Shown here: positions 8,313 to 16,709 of the stretch, piece after piece
Numbering within the stretch: the stretch's first letter is position 1
Layout: every line of letters starts with the position of its first letter
From: Paractinoplanes maris
Lineage (GTDB): Bacteria > Actinomycetota > Actinomycetes > Mycobacteriales > Micromonosporaceae
Direction of reading: 5' to 3'
Assembly: GCF_023544465.1 (NCBI RefSeq)
Contig: NZ_JALPVL010000010.1
Location: 1 to 64,000 of the forward strand
DNA length: 64,000 nt
Program-made: the position numbers and the translations under genes
Notes under the pieces: model-generated
What the model saw: the letters and a program-made list of their open reading frames with translations, nothing else
What the model was told of the DNA's origin: nothing
Database searches by the model: none

Positions 8313-9597
8313 GCCGGAACAACACCTCGCCGGCGCGCGGGACCACCATGGTGGCGGGGTCGGCCGTGAACGCGGCGATGTCGATGGTGGCCGGGTCGCG
8401 ATAGCCGAGGTTCACCGCGCGGCACACCTCCTCGGGGATGCCGGTGGCCAGCGTGACCTGCACCCGCAGCTTCTCGACACCGGTGTCCGCGTCGTACGTG
8501 CCGGCGCCGCGCAGGTGGGTGGAGTGGGCCAGCACGCCCCAGTGGATGTGCTTGAAGCGGTCCCACTGCTTCACGAAGTAGTCACGGCAGTGGTAGCCGA
8601 TCTCGTGGATCTGCGGGTGGCTGGTCGCGATCTCGGTGATGTGCGGGGCGTACAGGATGACCTCGCCGCCGTCGGCCACCACCGGCTCGACCTTGTAGAA
8701 GCCTTTCGCCCCGGTCCAGATCTCGTCGTACATCTGCGGGATGAGCGACAGCACCCGCTTGACGGGGTTCTCGAGGTACGTCACGTGGGTCGCCGCGCTG
8801 ATCTCGGCGGCGCTCGACCACGACGCGACGCAGTCGCCGAACGAGATCGAGTGCAGCGCGCTGCTGCGGTCGCCCTCGGCCAGTCCCGGCACGTCCGGGT
8901 CCTCCGGCGTCTCGGCGGTGACCACACAGAACGCGTACGTCTCGGCCGGGATCAGGGCCGCGCCGTCGTTGATCAGGGCGCGCACCGGGGTGAGCTCGGT
9001 CGTCCCGATGATCTCGGCCGAGGTGATCAGCGCGCCCAGCCAGTGCGACACGTCGATGATCTGCTGGCCGGCGACCCCCGGGAAGAAGTATTTGTTGCCG
9101 CCCGACATGCCGACCACCTCGTGCGGGAGCACCGGCCCGACCACGATCGCCACGTCGTGGTCGACGACCGCCCGGTTGAGCAGCACCGGCACGTCGCCGC
9201 TCATCCGCCCGCTCGACAGCTCCTCGATCCGCGAGCTGGGAATCGTGCCCAGGTCGGCGAACGTCGACGGCTCCCACCACTCATGGTTGATCACCTCGGT
9301 GTCCGGGAAGACGCCGACGTGCGCGGCCAGAGCCTCAGCCGTCATCGCGCCGTGCGTGCCCAGCGCGATGAGCACGGTCAACCGCGAGACCCGTCCGTGC
9401 AGAGCCTCGTGCACCGCCCCCACCAGCAGCGGCAACGGACAGGTCCGCGTCGCGTCCGGCACGAGCACACAGACGCTGCGCCCGTCCACCTCGAGCCCGG
9501 CCAGCTGCGCGCCGACGAACTCCCGCACCTCGGACTCGCCGAGGACCCGGTCGGCGCCACCCACCCGAGCCGCCCGCCCGATCACAGCCGAAGTCAT
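8293..9597 (-). CDS. LarA-like nickel-pincer 2-hydroxyacid racemase/epimerase (DUF2088)
   Basis: A 434-residue homologue of lactate racemase LarA. Residues expected of a nickel-pincer enzyme are present: D48-x-x-R51, H82 in LGTHGAM, then H159, K169 and H185 in LPHEVVGMSGGNKYFFPG and VSHW. The spacing H-10-K-16-H is identical to H174-K184-H200 of Lactiplantibacillus LarA, where the lysine tethers the cofactor and the last histidine ligates nickel. The family now includes racemases and C2-epimerases of several 2-hydroxyacids, gluconate among them. It is the last gene of the ABC/oxidoreductase/isomerase operon, 70 nt after its neighbour. Given the neighbours, an aldonate such as D-mannonate is the likely substrate; this is inference. 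GGAAGG precedes the ATG. Confidence 0.85.
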   Translation of the reverse strand: MTSAVIGRAARVGGADRVLGESEVREFVGAQLAGLEVDGRSVCVLVPDATRTCPLPLLVGAVHEALHGRVSRLTVLIALGTHGAMTAEALAAHVGVFPDTEVINHEWWEPSTFADLGTIPSSRIEELSSGRMSGDVPVLLNRAVVDHDVAIVVGPVLPHEVVGMSGGNKYFFPGVAGQQIIDVSHWLGALITSAEIIGTTELTPVRALINDGAALIPAETYAFCVVTAETPEDPDVPGLAEGDRSSALHSISFGDCVASWSSAAEISAATHVTYLENPVKRVLSLIPQMYDEIWTGAKGFYKVEPVVADGGEVILYAPHITEIATSHPQIHEIGYHCRDYFVKQWDRFKHIHWGVLAHSTHLRGAGTYDADTGVEKLRVQVTLATGIPEEVCRAVNLGYRDPATIDIAAFTADPATMVVPRAGEVLFRLSEGGR

Positions 9598-9667
9598 GCC
9601 CTGATCCTTCCCGTCGATCCTGCGGTAGAGCCTTCCCTACGGCCGGCGCCGTCGTGCGCCGACACCC

Positions 9668-10540
9668 CTATTCCGTCACCCGCCCGGCCAGCACCTTGTG
9701 CGCCCACTCGAACGACATCCGGTGCGACTCGAGCTTCGACTCCACCGACGGCTCGTCGACCTCGATCATGAAGTCGCCGTCGTAGGAAGCCGGGATGGCG
9801 TCGAGCACCGCACCGAAGTCGACCACCCCGAGCCCGGGCTCGGCCCAGAGCCGCTTCGACGCGGTCTTCTCCCGGTACGAGCGCGCGTCTCCGTCCGCAT
9901 CGCTCAGGTGGTCGGGGAACACATCCTTGATGTGGATGCCGCCGAGGCGGTCGGCGTAGCGCCGGATGAACGCCGCCGGGTCGATGCCGGCCCAGCGCAG
10001 ATGACCGGTGTCCGGCCCGAACCCGATCACGTCGGCCCCGAGGTCGTCGAGCAGGCGGCTGATCTCGTACTCGGTCTCGAAGACCCCGCCGATGTGCGAG
10101 TGGTGCAGCGGCCGCAGCCCCTCGGCGGCCAGCGCCCGGCACACCGCCCCGCACATCTCGATCGCCCGCGCCAGGCGCCCCTCGTCGAAGTCCGCCCCGA
10201 CGGCCGGTTGCTCCAGCCGCGCGGGTACCGCCATCGACGACACCATTGTGCGGTCCAGGCCCAGCTCGACCTGCGCGGCCGCGAAGCGTTTGGCCTTCTC
10301 GACCTCCCCGGCCGCGGTGACGGTGTCGTCGAACGGCGAGTTGAACAGGCTCAGCGACGGCGCCAGCCCGTACCGGCCGATCCACACCCGGTAGTCGGCG
10401 GCGGTCATGTCGTCGGGCACGTCCGCCTTGACCGCCGTGAAGCCGATCGCGTGGAAGTCGGCGAACGCCTCGTCGAACACCTCCCGCGTCTTGCCGGCCG
10501 AGGCCCAGTACGGGATGGGGTTGGCGGCGATCCGGCTCAT
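9668..10540 (-). CDS. Sugar phosphate isomerase/epimerase-like TIM-barrel protein
   Basis: A 290-residue protein of the xylose-isomerase-like/AP-endonuclease-2 TIM-barrel superfamily (IolE/IolI/YcjR relatives). Metal-binding and active-site candidates lie in LHHSHIGGVFETEYE, GFGPDTGHLRWAG, GGIHIKDVF and FMIEVDEPS, which match the usual Glu/His/Asp ligand positions. Such enzymes epimerise, dehydrate or cleave keto-sugars. The ATG overlaps the stop of the upstream oxidoreductase by 4 nt (10537-10540), so the two are translationally coupled and probably act in sequence. The substrate is unknown. Confidence 0.85.
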   Translation of the reverse strand: MSRIAANPIPYWASAGKTREVFDEAFADFHAIGFTAVKADVPDDMTAADYRVWIGRYGLAPSLSLFNSPFDDTVTAAGEVEKAKRFAAAQVELGLDRTMVSSMAVPARLEQPAVGADFDEGRLARAIEMCGAVCRALAAEGLRPLHHSHIGGVFETEYEISRLLDDLGADVIGFGPDTGHLRWAGIDPAAFIRRYADRLGGIHIKDVFPDHLSDADGDARSYREKTASKRLWAEPGLGVVDFGAVLDAIPASYDGDFMIEVDEPSVESKLESHRMSFEWAHKVLAGRVTE

Positions 10541-11646
10541 CGGAGCCTCACCGGCTTCCCGGTCCGCGCCGACTCGTACGCCCCGGTGATGACCGCGATC
10601 GACTGCCGGTTGGTCTCCAGGTCGACCCGCAGCCGCGCGTTGCCGGCCAAGGCGTCCAGGAAGTTCAGGTACTGCATCCGGTGCGCGTCGGACAGCTGGC
10701 CCGGGTTGCTGCTCGCGGTGTCGTCACCGCCGCCCGAGGTCACCTGGGTCGTGCCCATCAGCCGCTCCTCGATGTCCTGGCCGACCGGCGTCGCGTGGAA
10801 GAACGCGAGCTGGTCGTTGTCGATGACCGCCGACCCGCGGTCGCCGTGCACCTGCAGGCGGGCGCTCAGGCCCGGGTACGCCGAGGTGGTCGCGTGCAGA
10901 ACACCCAGGGCGCCCGACTCGAACCGTACGACGCCGGTGGCCACATCCTCCACCTCGATGCGCTCGTGAGCGAGTGTGCCCGTGTAGGCGAACACCTCCA
11001 CCGGCCGCCCGAGCGCCGCCACGAGCAGGTCGACGGTGTGCACGCCCTGGTTCATGAGGGCACCGCCGCCGTCGAGCTCCCAGGTGCCGCGCCAGTCCCC
11101 GGAGTCGTAGTAGCTCTGCCCGCGCCACCAGTCGATGGCGGCGATGCCCGAGCTGACCCGCCCGAACTCGCCGGCCCGGATGGCCGCGAGGGTCTTCTCG
11201 GTGGACGGGTCGAAGCGGTGCTGCGAGATGACCGTGACGAGGGTGCCCGCCTTGTCCCGGGCGCGGATGATCTCGTCGGTCTTGGCCACCGTGACCTCGG
11301 CCGGCTTCTCGATGATCACGTGTTTGCCGGCTTCGAGCGCCTCGATCGCGACCGTGCCGTGCAGCCCGGTCGGCGTGCACACGACGACGACGTCGATGTC
11401 CTCGGCGGCCAGGGCGCCGGTCAGGGACGGGTACGGGCGGCCGCCGCGGGCCGCTGTGAGCTCGGCCGCCCGCTCGGGGACGACGTCGGCCACCGCGACC
11501 AGCTCCAGCCGGTCGGTGAGCTGGCTGGTCACCAGCCCGTGCTGGCGCCCGATCACCCCGGCGCCGACGATGGCGAATCTCGGCCGGCTGCTGCTGGGCG
11601 AAGCCTGCGCGGCTTCGCTCGACTGTTGTTCGTTGGGCTGGCTCAC
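10537..11646 (-). CDS. Gfo/Idh/MocA family oxidoreductase
   Basis: A 369-residue NAD(P)-dependent oxidoreductase. The Rossmann motif is FAIVGAGVIGRQHG near residues 24-37, followed by VVVVCTPTGLHGTVAIEALEAGKHVIIEKPAEVT, the EKP motif of the family, and the substrate-binding domain with GALMNQGVHTVDLL, whose histidine is usually catalytic. Members oxidise a sugar hydroxyl, often at C3. It overlaps both neighbours by 4 nt (ATGA), so it sits inside a tightly coupled operon between two TIM-barrel isomerase genes. Confidence 0.88.
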   Translation of the reverse strand: MSQPNEQQSSEAAQASPSSSRPRFAIVGAGVIGRQHGLVTSQLTDRLELVAVADVVPERAAELTAARGGRPYPSLTGALAAEDIDVVVVCTPTGLHGTVAIEALEAGKHVIIEKPAEVTVAKTDEIIRARDKAGTLVTVISQHRFDPSTEKTLAAIRAGEFGRVSSGIAAIDWWRGQSYYDSGDWRGTWELDGGGALMNQGVHTVDLLVAALGRPVEVFAYTGTLAHERIEVEDVATGVVRFESGALGVLHATTSAYPGLSARLQVHGDRGSAVIDNDQLAFFHATPVGQDIEERLMGTTQVTSGGGDDTASSNPGQLSDAHRMQYLNFLDALAGNARLRVDLETNRQSIAVITGAYESARTGKPVRLR

Positions 11647-12470
11647 GCGTACTCGATCTCCTCGGTCTTGAGCAGGCCGGTGAAGGCGCTGTGGGCGGTG
11701 CGGAACAGCTCGGGCCCGGAGAAGCCGCCGGTGGCGTGCCCGCCGGCCAGGTGCGGCTCCAGCGAGAAGAACCCGTCGAAGCCGTCGTGCCGCAGCGCCC
11801 GGATCGTCTCGGCCACCTCGCCGTCACCCTGGCCGGCCGGGACGACACTGCCGTCGGCCAGCCGGGCGTCCTTGATCTGCATGTATTCGACATGGGGGCG
11901 CAGCTGCGCGTACCCGTCGGTGTACGGGCGCACGCCGACCTGCACGAAGTTGGCCGGATCCCAGGCCAGCCGCAGATAGGGCGAGCCCACCGAGCGGATC
12001 AGGTCGAGGCACCGGCTCGGCACGTCGCCGTAGATCTCCTTCTCGTTCTCGTGCAGCAGGATCAGGTCGGCTTCCTCGGCGACCCGGGTGAGGGCGCGCA
12101 TCCGCTCGATGACCTCGGCCCGGTGGGCGGCCGGGTCGTCACCGGCCGGGATGAAGAACGAGAAGATCCTGATGTACGGGGCGTCGAGCAGGCGCGCGAC
12201 CTCGGCGGCGTGTTTCATGCGGTCCAGGTGCGGGGCGAAGTCGTCGGTGACGGCTATCTTCCCGATCGGCGACCCGATCGAGGACACCTTCAACCCGTAC
12301 GCGGTCAGGGTCTTCTTGACCGTGCCGAGCTGGTCGGGGGACAGGTCGAGGATGTTGACGTCCCAGGCGCTGCGCACCTCCACGTGCGTCATGCCCAGGC
12401 CGGTGACGACTTCGCACTGCTCGGTGAAGTCGGGGGAGATCTCGTCGGAGAAACCGGAGAGAGTCCACAT
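11643..12470 (-). CDS. Sugar phosphate isomerase/epimerase-like TIM-barrel protein
   Basis: A 275-residue second member of the AP-endonuclease-2/xylose-isomerase-like family, distinct from the one at 9668. It begins MWTLSGFSDEISPDFTEQCEVV, with HVEVRSAWD, LILLHENEKEIYGD, LAWDPANFVQVG, YMQIKDARLADGSVVPAGQGDGE and FFSLEPHL as the successive strand ends carrying Glu/His/Asp ligands. The Y-M-Q-I-K-D block is common in YcjR-like 3-keto-sugar enzymes. It follows a Gfo/Idh gene by 12 nt and overlaps the next by 4 nt, making the second oxidoreductase/isomerase pair. Confidence 0.85.
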   Translation of the reverse strand: MWTLSGFSDEISPDFTEQCEVVTGLGMTHVEVRSAWDVNILDLSPDQLGTVKKTLTAYGLKVSSIGSPIGKIAVTDDFAPHLDRMKHAAEVARLLDAPYIRIFSFFIPAGDDPAAHRAEVIERMRALTRVAEEADLILLHENEKEIYGDVPSRCLDLIRSVGSPYLRLAWDPANFVQVGVRPYTDGYAQLRPHVEYMQIKDARLADGSVVPAGQGDGEVAETIRALRHDGFDGFFSLEPHLAGGHATGGFSGPELFRTAHSAFTGLLKTEEIEYA

Positions 12471-12482
12471 CGGCGGTGCCCT

Positions 12483-13412
12483 TCAGCTGGTGGTTCGATA
12501 GATCTCGTCGATCAGGCGTTGCGCTCCGAGCGCTTCCCGGGGCCCGATCCAGAACGGTTCGGGATCGGGCAGCGAGCGGTAGAAGTCGGCGATCAGCAGT
12601 TCGTGCGACGCGCCCCAGTAGGAGCGCCCACCGCCGTCCGGGGCGAGCTCGGCGATCGTCTCGACCCGCCCGTCGGCGTACGCGACGCTCAGGTCGCCGC
12701 GGATGAGCAGGCTGCCCCGCTCGGCGACGATCTCGATGGTCACCGGCGCGTCGGTGGCGTTGGTGACCGTGGCGAAGAAGACGCTGCGGGCGCCGCCCGC
12801 GTGGTCGAGCACCAGGTGCGCGGTGTCCTCGACGTCGCCGGGCAGCCCGCCGTACCGGCCTGCGTGCCCGCTCATGCTCGTGACCTCGCCGGCCAGCCAC
12901 TGCAGCAGGTCGAGCGTGTGGATGGCCTGGTTGATGAGGACGCCACCGCCGGCGCGTTCGCGCACCGACCGCCACGGCCGCGCCTTGTAGTAGCCGGCGT
13001 CGCGATGCCACAGGACGGTCGCCGACCCACCGATCACCCGCCCCAGCTCACCGCTCGCGAGCAGATCGCGGGCGGCCCGCGTGGTCAGGTTGTACCGGTT
13101 CTGCAGGCAGACGCCGATCTTGACCTGCGGGTGGTCCTCGGCCGCGGCCACGAGAAGCTCGGCCTGCTCGATCGTGTGGGCCACCGGCTTCTCGAGCAGC
13201 ACGTGCACGCCTCGCTCGAGCGCGTCGGTCGCTATCCGCACGTGCCGGTCGTGCGGGGTGCACACGTGGACAACGTCCGGCCGGACCTCGTCCAGGAACG
13301 CGCGGTGGTCCCGCGACGAGTCGCACACGCCGACCAGATCGGCCCCGAGCTTCTCGATCGCCGCGAGGTGCACGACCGAGACGGTGCCGGGGCCGATCAG
13401 CGCGACTCTCAC
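12483..13412 (-). CDS. Gfo/Idh/MocA family oxidoreductase
   Basis: A 309-residue NAD(P)-dependent oxidoreductase with RVALIGPGTVSVVH as nucleotide-binding motif, VCTPHDRHVRIATDALERGVHVLLEKPVAH (EKP motif), and GGVLINQAIHTLDLLQWL with the likely catalytic histidine. The GTG at 13412 overlaps the permease stop as GTGA (13409-13412). The frame stays open upstream but that part lies over the permease gene in another frame. It is only distantly similar to the enzyme at 10537, so the two probably act on different positions or substrates. Confidence 0.87.
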   Translation of the reverse strand: MRVALIGPGTVSVVHLAAIEKLGADLVGVCDSSRDHRAFLDEVRPDVVHVCTPHDRHVRIATDALERGVHVLLEKPVAHTIEQAELLVAAAEDHPQVKIGVCLQNRYNLTTRAARDLLASGELGRVIGGSATVLWHRDAGYYKARPWRSVRERAGGGVLINQAIHTLDLLQWLAGEVTSMSGHAGRYGGLPGDVEDTAHLVLDHAGGARSVFFATVTNATDAPVTIEIVAERGSLLIRGDLSVAYADGRVETIAELAPDGGGRSYWGASHELLIADFYRSLPDPEPFWIGPREALGAQRLIDEIYRTTS

Positions 13413-14278
13413 TTGACGCCGCCCGCGGTCAGCCCGCCGACCAGGTAGCGCTGGAAAGCCAGATACAGCAGCACGACCGGGGCCGCGCAGATCAGGGCGG
13501 CCGCCATCATCTGCGAGTAGACCGGCAGCGCGCCGCCCTCCTGCTGCGAACCGAAGATCTGCAGGGCCACGGCCGCGGTGTGCGTTTCCGGCCGGGTGAG
13601 CACCGACGCGAACAACACGTCGTTCCAGCCGAGCAGGAACGCGAAGATGCCGGAGACGACGATCGCGGGCAGGCTCAGCGGGAAAATGATCTTCCACAGG
13701 ATGATGACGGTGTTCGCGCCCTCGGTCCGGGCCGCCTCCTCGAGTTCGCGGGGCAACCCGCGCAGGTAGGTGACCATCACCCAGGTCGAGAAGGGCAGGG
13801 CGAACGTCAGGTACGCCACGAACAGCCCCCACCGGGTGCCGATCACCGTCAGCCCGAGGTAGTTGCCGGCCGACGAGAACAGCACGAACACCGGCAGCAG
13901 CATCAGCGTGCCCGGGATGCTCTGCAACCCGACCAGGCCGCGCAGGATCGTCAACCGCCCGAGGAACGAGTACCGCACCAGCACGTACGCCGTGGTCGTG
14001 CCCAGCAGCGCGGACGCCACCGCCGTGAACGCGCAGACGATCAGGCTGTTGACGATGCCGGTGGACAGATCCGCCGTGGTCCAGATCCGGGTGTAGCTGT
14101 CCAGGCTGAACGAGCTCGGCCAGTACTCGCCCGACGCCACGCCGACATCGCTGTTGAGCGACGCCAGCACGATGTACAGCACCGGGATGAGCACCATCAC
14201 GACCAGCACCGTGGTCACGGTGACCAGCAGCCAGCGGGGCAGCAGCCGGGTCGCCTCGGCGGATGCGGGAGCGCTCAT
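13409..14278 (-). CDS. Carbohydrate ABC transporter permease (MalG type)
   Basis: A 289-residue inner-membrane permease with six hydrophobic segments. The cytoplasmic EAA loop (LPRELEEAARTEGANTVIILWKIIFPLSLP) docks the ATPase. The ATG at 14278 overlaps the stop of the upstream permease as ATGA. No ATPase gene is found in this operon, so a shared MsiK-type ATPase encoded elsewhere probably energises it. Confidence 0.92.
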   Translation of the reverse strand: MSAPASAEATRLLPRWLLVTVTTVLVVMVLIPVLYIVLASLNSDVGVASGEYWPSSFSLDSYTRIWTTADLSTGIVNSLIVCAFTAVASALLGTTTAYVLVRYSFLGRLTILRGLVGLQSIPGTLMLLPVFVLFSSAGNYLGLTVIGTRWGLFVAYLTFALPFSTWVMVTYLRGLPRELEEAARTEGANTVIILWKIIFPLSLPAIVVSGIFAFLLGWNDVLFASVLTRPETHTAAVALQIFGSQQEGGALPVYSQMMAAALICAAPVVLLYLAFQRYLVGGLTAGGVK

Positions 14279-15219
14279 CGCCGGCCTCCTTCGTCGTGGA
14301 CGTCCAGGCGTACGGCCCGCAGATAGACGAACAACGGGATCGCGATCAGGACCAGGGACAGCACGGCCATCGCCGCGCTCAGGCCGAAGCGCAGGCTCTG
14401 GAAGCTGGTGACGTAGACCAGCATCGGCATCACGTTCACGTCCTCGGGGGCGGGCGCCCCGAACAGCACGAACGGCAGCGTGAAGTTGTTGATGTGGTTC
14501 AGCGTGGCCAGCAGGCAGGCCAGCAGCACCGGCCCGCGCAGATAGGGCAGGATCACCCGGCGCAGCTTGGGCCACCACGGAGCCCCGTCGACGGCCGACG
14601 CCTCGTGCACCTCGTTGTCCACCGACTGCAGCGCCGCGAGCGCCATCAGATAGATGAACGGCCACGCCGCCCAGATCTCGACCAGGATCAGCGCCCAGTA
14701 CGAGCGGGGCCCGGTCAGCCACAGCCCGCCCTCGATGCCCACCTTGGACAGCCACGCGTTGACGACCCCGTCCGGCTGCAGCATCGTGCGCCACACCGTG
14801 GCCACCACGAACGACGGCAACACGTACGGGATGAGGAACACCGCCCGGACCAGCGCGCGGCCCTTGTACTTGTTCTGGGTGACCAGCGCGGCCGCGATCC
14901 CGATGGGGATGGTCGCGATCGTCGACAGCACGGCGAACGACACGCTGATCCAGATCGAGTTCAACAGGCCCGAGCTGAACGACTCGACGAAGTTGTCGAG
15001 CCCGATGAACGGCGCCTCGACCCACCGGCGCAGCGAGTACTGGTCCAGGTCGATCAGCGAGATCCACAGCGCGACCGCGAGCGGGATCAGGACGACCAGG
15101 ATCATCAGCACCCCGCCCGGGGTGAGCAGCCACAGCGGGCGCTGTCGCTCGGTCACACCCCGGCGGCGCTGTTCCTTCTTGCTGGCCGCCTTCTCCGGCG
15201 GCCGGACGAGGGTCGTCAT
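14275..15219 (-). CDS. Carbohydrate ABC transporter permease (MalF type)
   Basis: A 314-residue permease with a basic N-terminal cytoplasmic arm (PPEKAASKKEQRRRG) and six membrane segments. The EAA loop is VDNEVHEASAVDGAPWWPKLRRVILPYLRGP. It starts immediately after the substrate-binding protein stop codon and partners the MalG-type permease downstream. Confidence 0.92.
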   Translation of the reverse strand: MTTLVRPPEKAASKKEQRRRGVTERQRPLWLLTPGGVLMILVVLIPLAVALWISLIDLDQYSLRRWVEAPFIGLDNFVESFSSGLLNSIWISVSFAVLSTIATIPIGIAAALVTQNKYKGRALVRAVFLIPYVLPSFVVATVWRTMLQPDGVVNAWLSKVGIEGGLWLTGPRSYWALILVEIWAAWPFIYLMALAALQSVDNEVHEASAVDGAPWWPKLRRVILPYLRGPVLLACLLATLNHINNFTLPFVLFGAPAPEDVNVMPMLVYVTSFQSLRFGLSAAMAVLSLVLIAIPLFVYLRAVRLDVHDEGGRR

Positions 15220-16548
15220 CTACTTGGCCCGATCCAGCGCGGTCTGGGCGGACTTCTGCGCGTCGGCGATCCGGGAGTCGATCTGCTGCGTGCTGATCGA
15301 GCCCTTGCCCAGGTCGGGCAACGACTGCACGGCCACATTGGTCAGCGCGAGCTGGATGTCACCCCAGGCGCCGGTGAACGGTGTCGCCACCGACTTCTTG
15401 GCGGCCTCGGTCACCGGGGCCAGCTGCTCGTCCGACGCCAGGGTCTGCAGCGCCGCCGCGTTGGCCGGCAGGTTGCCGAACTTCTTGTAGTAGTCGAGCT
15501 GCGTCTCCTGGTCGGTGACCAGCTTGACGTACTCGAAAGCCAGGTCCTTGTTCTTGGAGTAGTCGGCGACCAGCAGGTTGTCGCCGGAGAGGATGCTCGC
15601 GGCCTCGACGCCGTTCGCCGGGCGGCTGGTGGCGCCGGGCGGCACGGTCGGCAGCAGCGCGAACTTCCACTTGCCCTTGACCGCGCCCTGCTCCAGCGAG
15701 TTGATCGCGGTCGGCGTGGTCAGCATGAAGTAGCCGGTCTTGCCCTTGGCGAACGCGGCCACCGCCTGCGGGTTGGTCCAGCCGACGGCGGCCGGGTCGA
15801 CCACCTTGTCCCGGGTCAGCCAGCCGAAGTACGTGTCGTACGCCTTCTGCACCGTGGGGTCCTGCAGCTTGGCCGTCTTGCCGTCGACCAGCGGGTTGCC
15901 GGCCTGCACGGACATGCCCCAGACGAACTTCCACGGGTCGAAGTTGTCCTTGTAGGCGATCGCCAGCCCGTACTCGTCGCCCTTGGTCATCTGCTTGGCC
16001 TGCTGACCCAGCTCGTCCCAGGTGGTCGCCGGCTTGTCGATGCCGGCCGCCTTGAGCATGTCGGTGTTGTAGGCCATGACGAACGGCCGGCTGACCCACG
16101 GGATGCCGACCTGGTTCTGCTCGTCCGGGCCGGAAATGCCCAGTGTGGCCGGGTTGAACTTGTCCTTGCCGCCGATCTTGTTCCATTCCGCGTCGCCCAG
16201 CTTGACGAAGGCGCCGGTGGAGTAGGCCGTCGGGGTGAACGTGGTGCCGACCGCGTAGACGTCCGGGCCGGAGCCTGACACCACCGAGGTCTGGATTTTG
16301 GTGAGCTCGTCGTTGGCGCTGGCGAAGGTCTCGAACTTCACCTCGGCGCCGGTCGCCGTCCTGAACTTGGTGCTGATGTCCTTCTGCCAGGCCGCGAACT
16401 CGTCGGGGTACTGCGTATTGGCCGCGATCAGGACGTTGAGCGTCTTGCCGTCGCCGCCTTCGCCACCCTCGTCGCCGCCGCCACACGCGGCCGCGGCCAG
16501 CGCCAATGCCGTCACACCGGCCAGCGCCGTAAGCTTTCGTGAATTCAT
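15220..16548 (-). CDS. ABC transporter substrate-binding lipoprotein (sugar/uronide)
   Basis: A 442-residue extracellular binding lipoprotein. The N-terminus is a lipoprotein signal, LTALAGVTALALAAAAC, with lipid-modified Cys22 followed by a Gly/Asp/Glu linker. The mature part is a family 1 (MalE-like) binding protein (DEFAAWQKDISTKFRTATGAEVKFE ... FVKLGDAEWNKIGGKDKF ... GKWKFALLPTVPPGA). First gene of the eight-gene operon. AGAGGAGA precedes the ATG, and the LacI-type sites lie about 70 to 130 nt upstream. By context it binds a uronic acid or uronide; this is inferred. Confidence 0.92.
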   Translation of the reverse strand: MNSRKLTALAGVTALALAAAACGGGDEGGEGGDGKTLNVLIAANTQYPDEFAAWQKDISTKFRTATGAEVKFETFASANDELTKIQTSVVSGSGPDVYAVGTTFTPTAYSTGAFVKLGDAEWNKIGGKDKFNPATLGISGPDEQNQVGIPWVSRPFVMAYNTDMLKAAGIDKPATTWDELGQQAKQMTKGDEYGLAIAYKDNFDPWKFVWGMSVQAGNPLVDGKTAKLQDPTVQKAYDTYFGWLTRDKVVDPAAVGWTNPQAVAAFAKGKTGYFMLTTPTAINSLEQGAVKGKWKFALLPTVPPGATSRPANGVEAASILSGDNLLVADYSKNKDLAFEYVKLVTDQETQLDYYKKFGNLPANAAALQTLASDEQLAPVTEAAKKSVATPFTGAWGDIQLALTNVAVQSLPDLGKGSISTQQIDSRIADAQKSAQTALDRAK

Positions 16549-16618
16549 CGGGAGATCTCCTCTGAGCTGCTAGCCGGAGGGAGTGATGGGGGTCACTGTG
16601 AGACGCGAGTTAACCTCC

Positions 16619-16678
16619 GCGCAATGAGTTGCCAGTTGTTGCCCGGTCACTGAGGCAACATGTGGCAACCGATTGCGA
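16619..16678. promoter_or_regulatory. Divergent LacI-type operator cluster of the uronate locus
   Basis: The clearest site is TGGCAACCGATTGCGA (16663-16678), a LacI-family operator with central CG and one arm mismatch against TGGCAA-NCGN-TTGCCA. GCGCAATGAGTTGCCA (16619-16634) is a weaker second site 44 bp away. Between them lie nested perfect inverted repeats, GTTGCCA/TGGCAAC (16628-16634 and 16663-16669) and TGTTGCC/GGCAACA (16637-16643 and 16654-16660). The tract sits between the binding-protein gene and uxaC, so it can control both directions. Confidence 0.7.
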
Positions 16679-16709
16679 TCACCTGGCTTCGCCGATGAGG
16701 CTCGGGCGC

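Noticed and set aside
13409..15133. Long frame joining the MalG-type permease to 285 upstream codons
   Set aside because: The upstream part is the complement-frame shadow of the MalF-type permease; ATG 14278 in a 4-nt overlap is the natural start.
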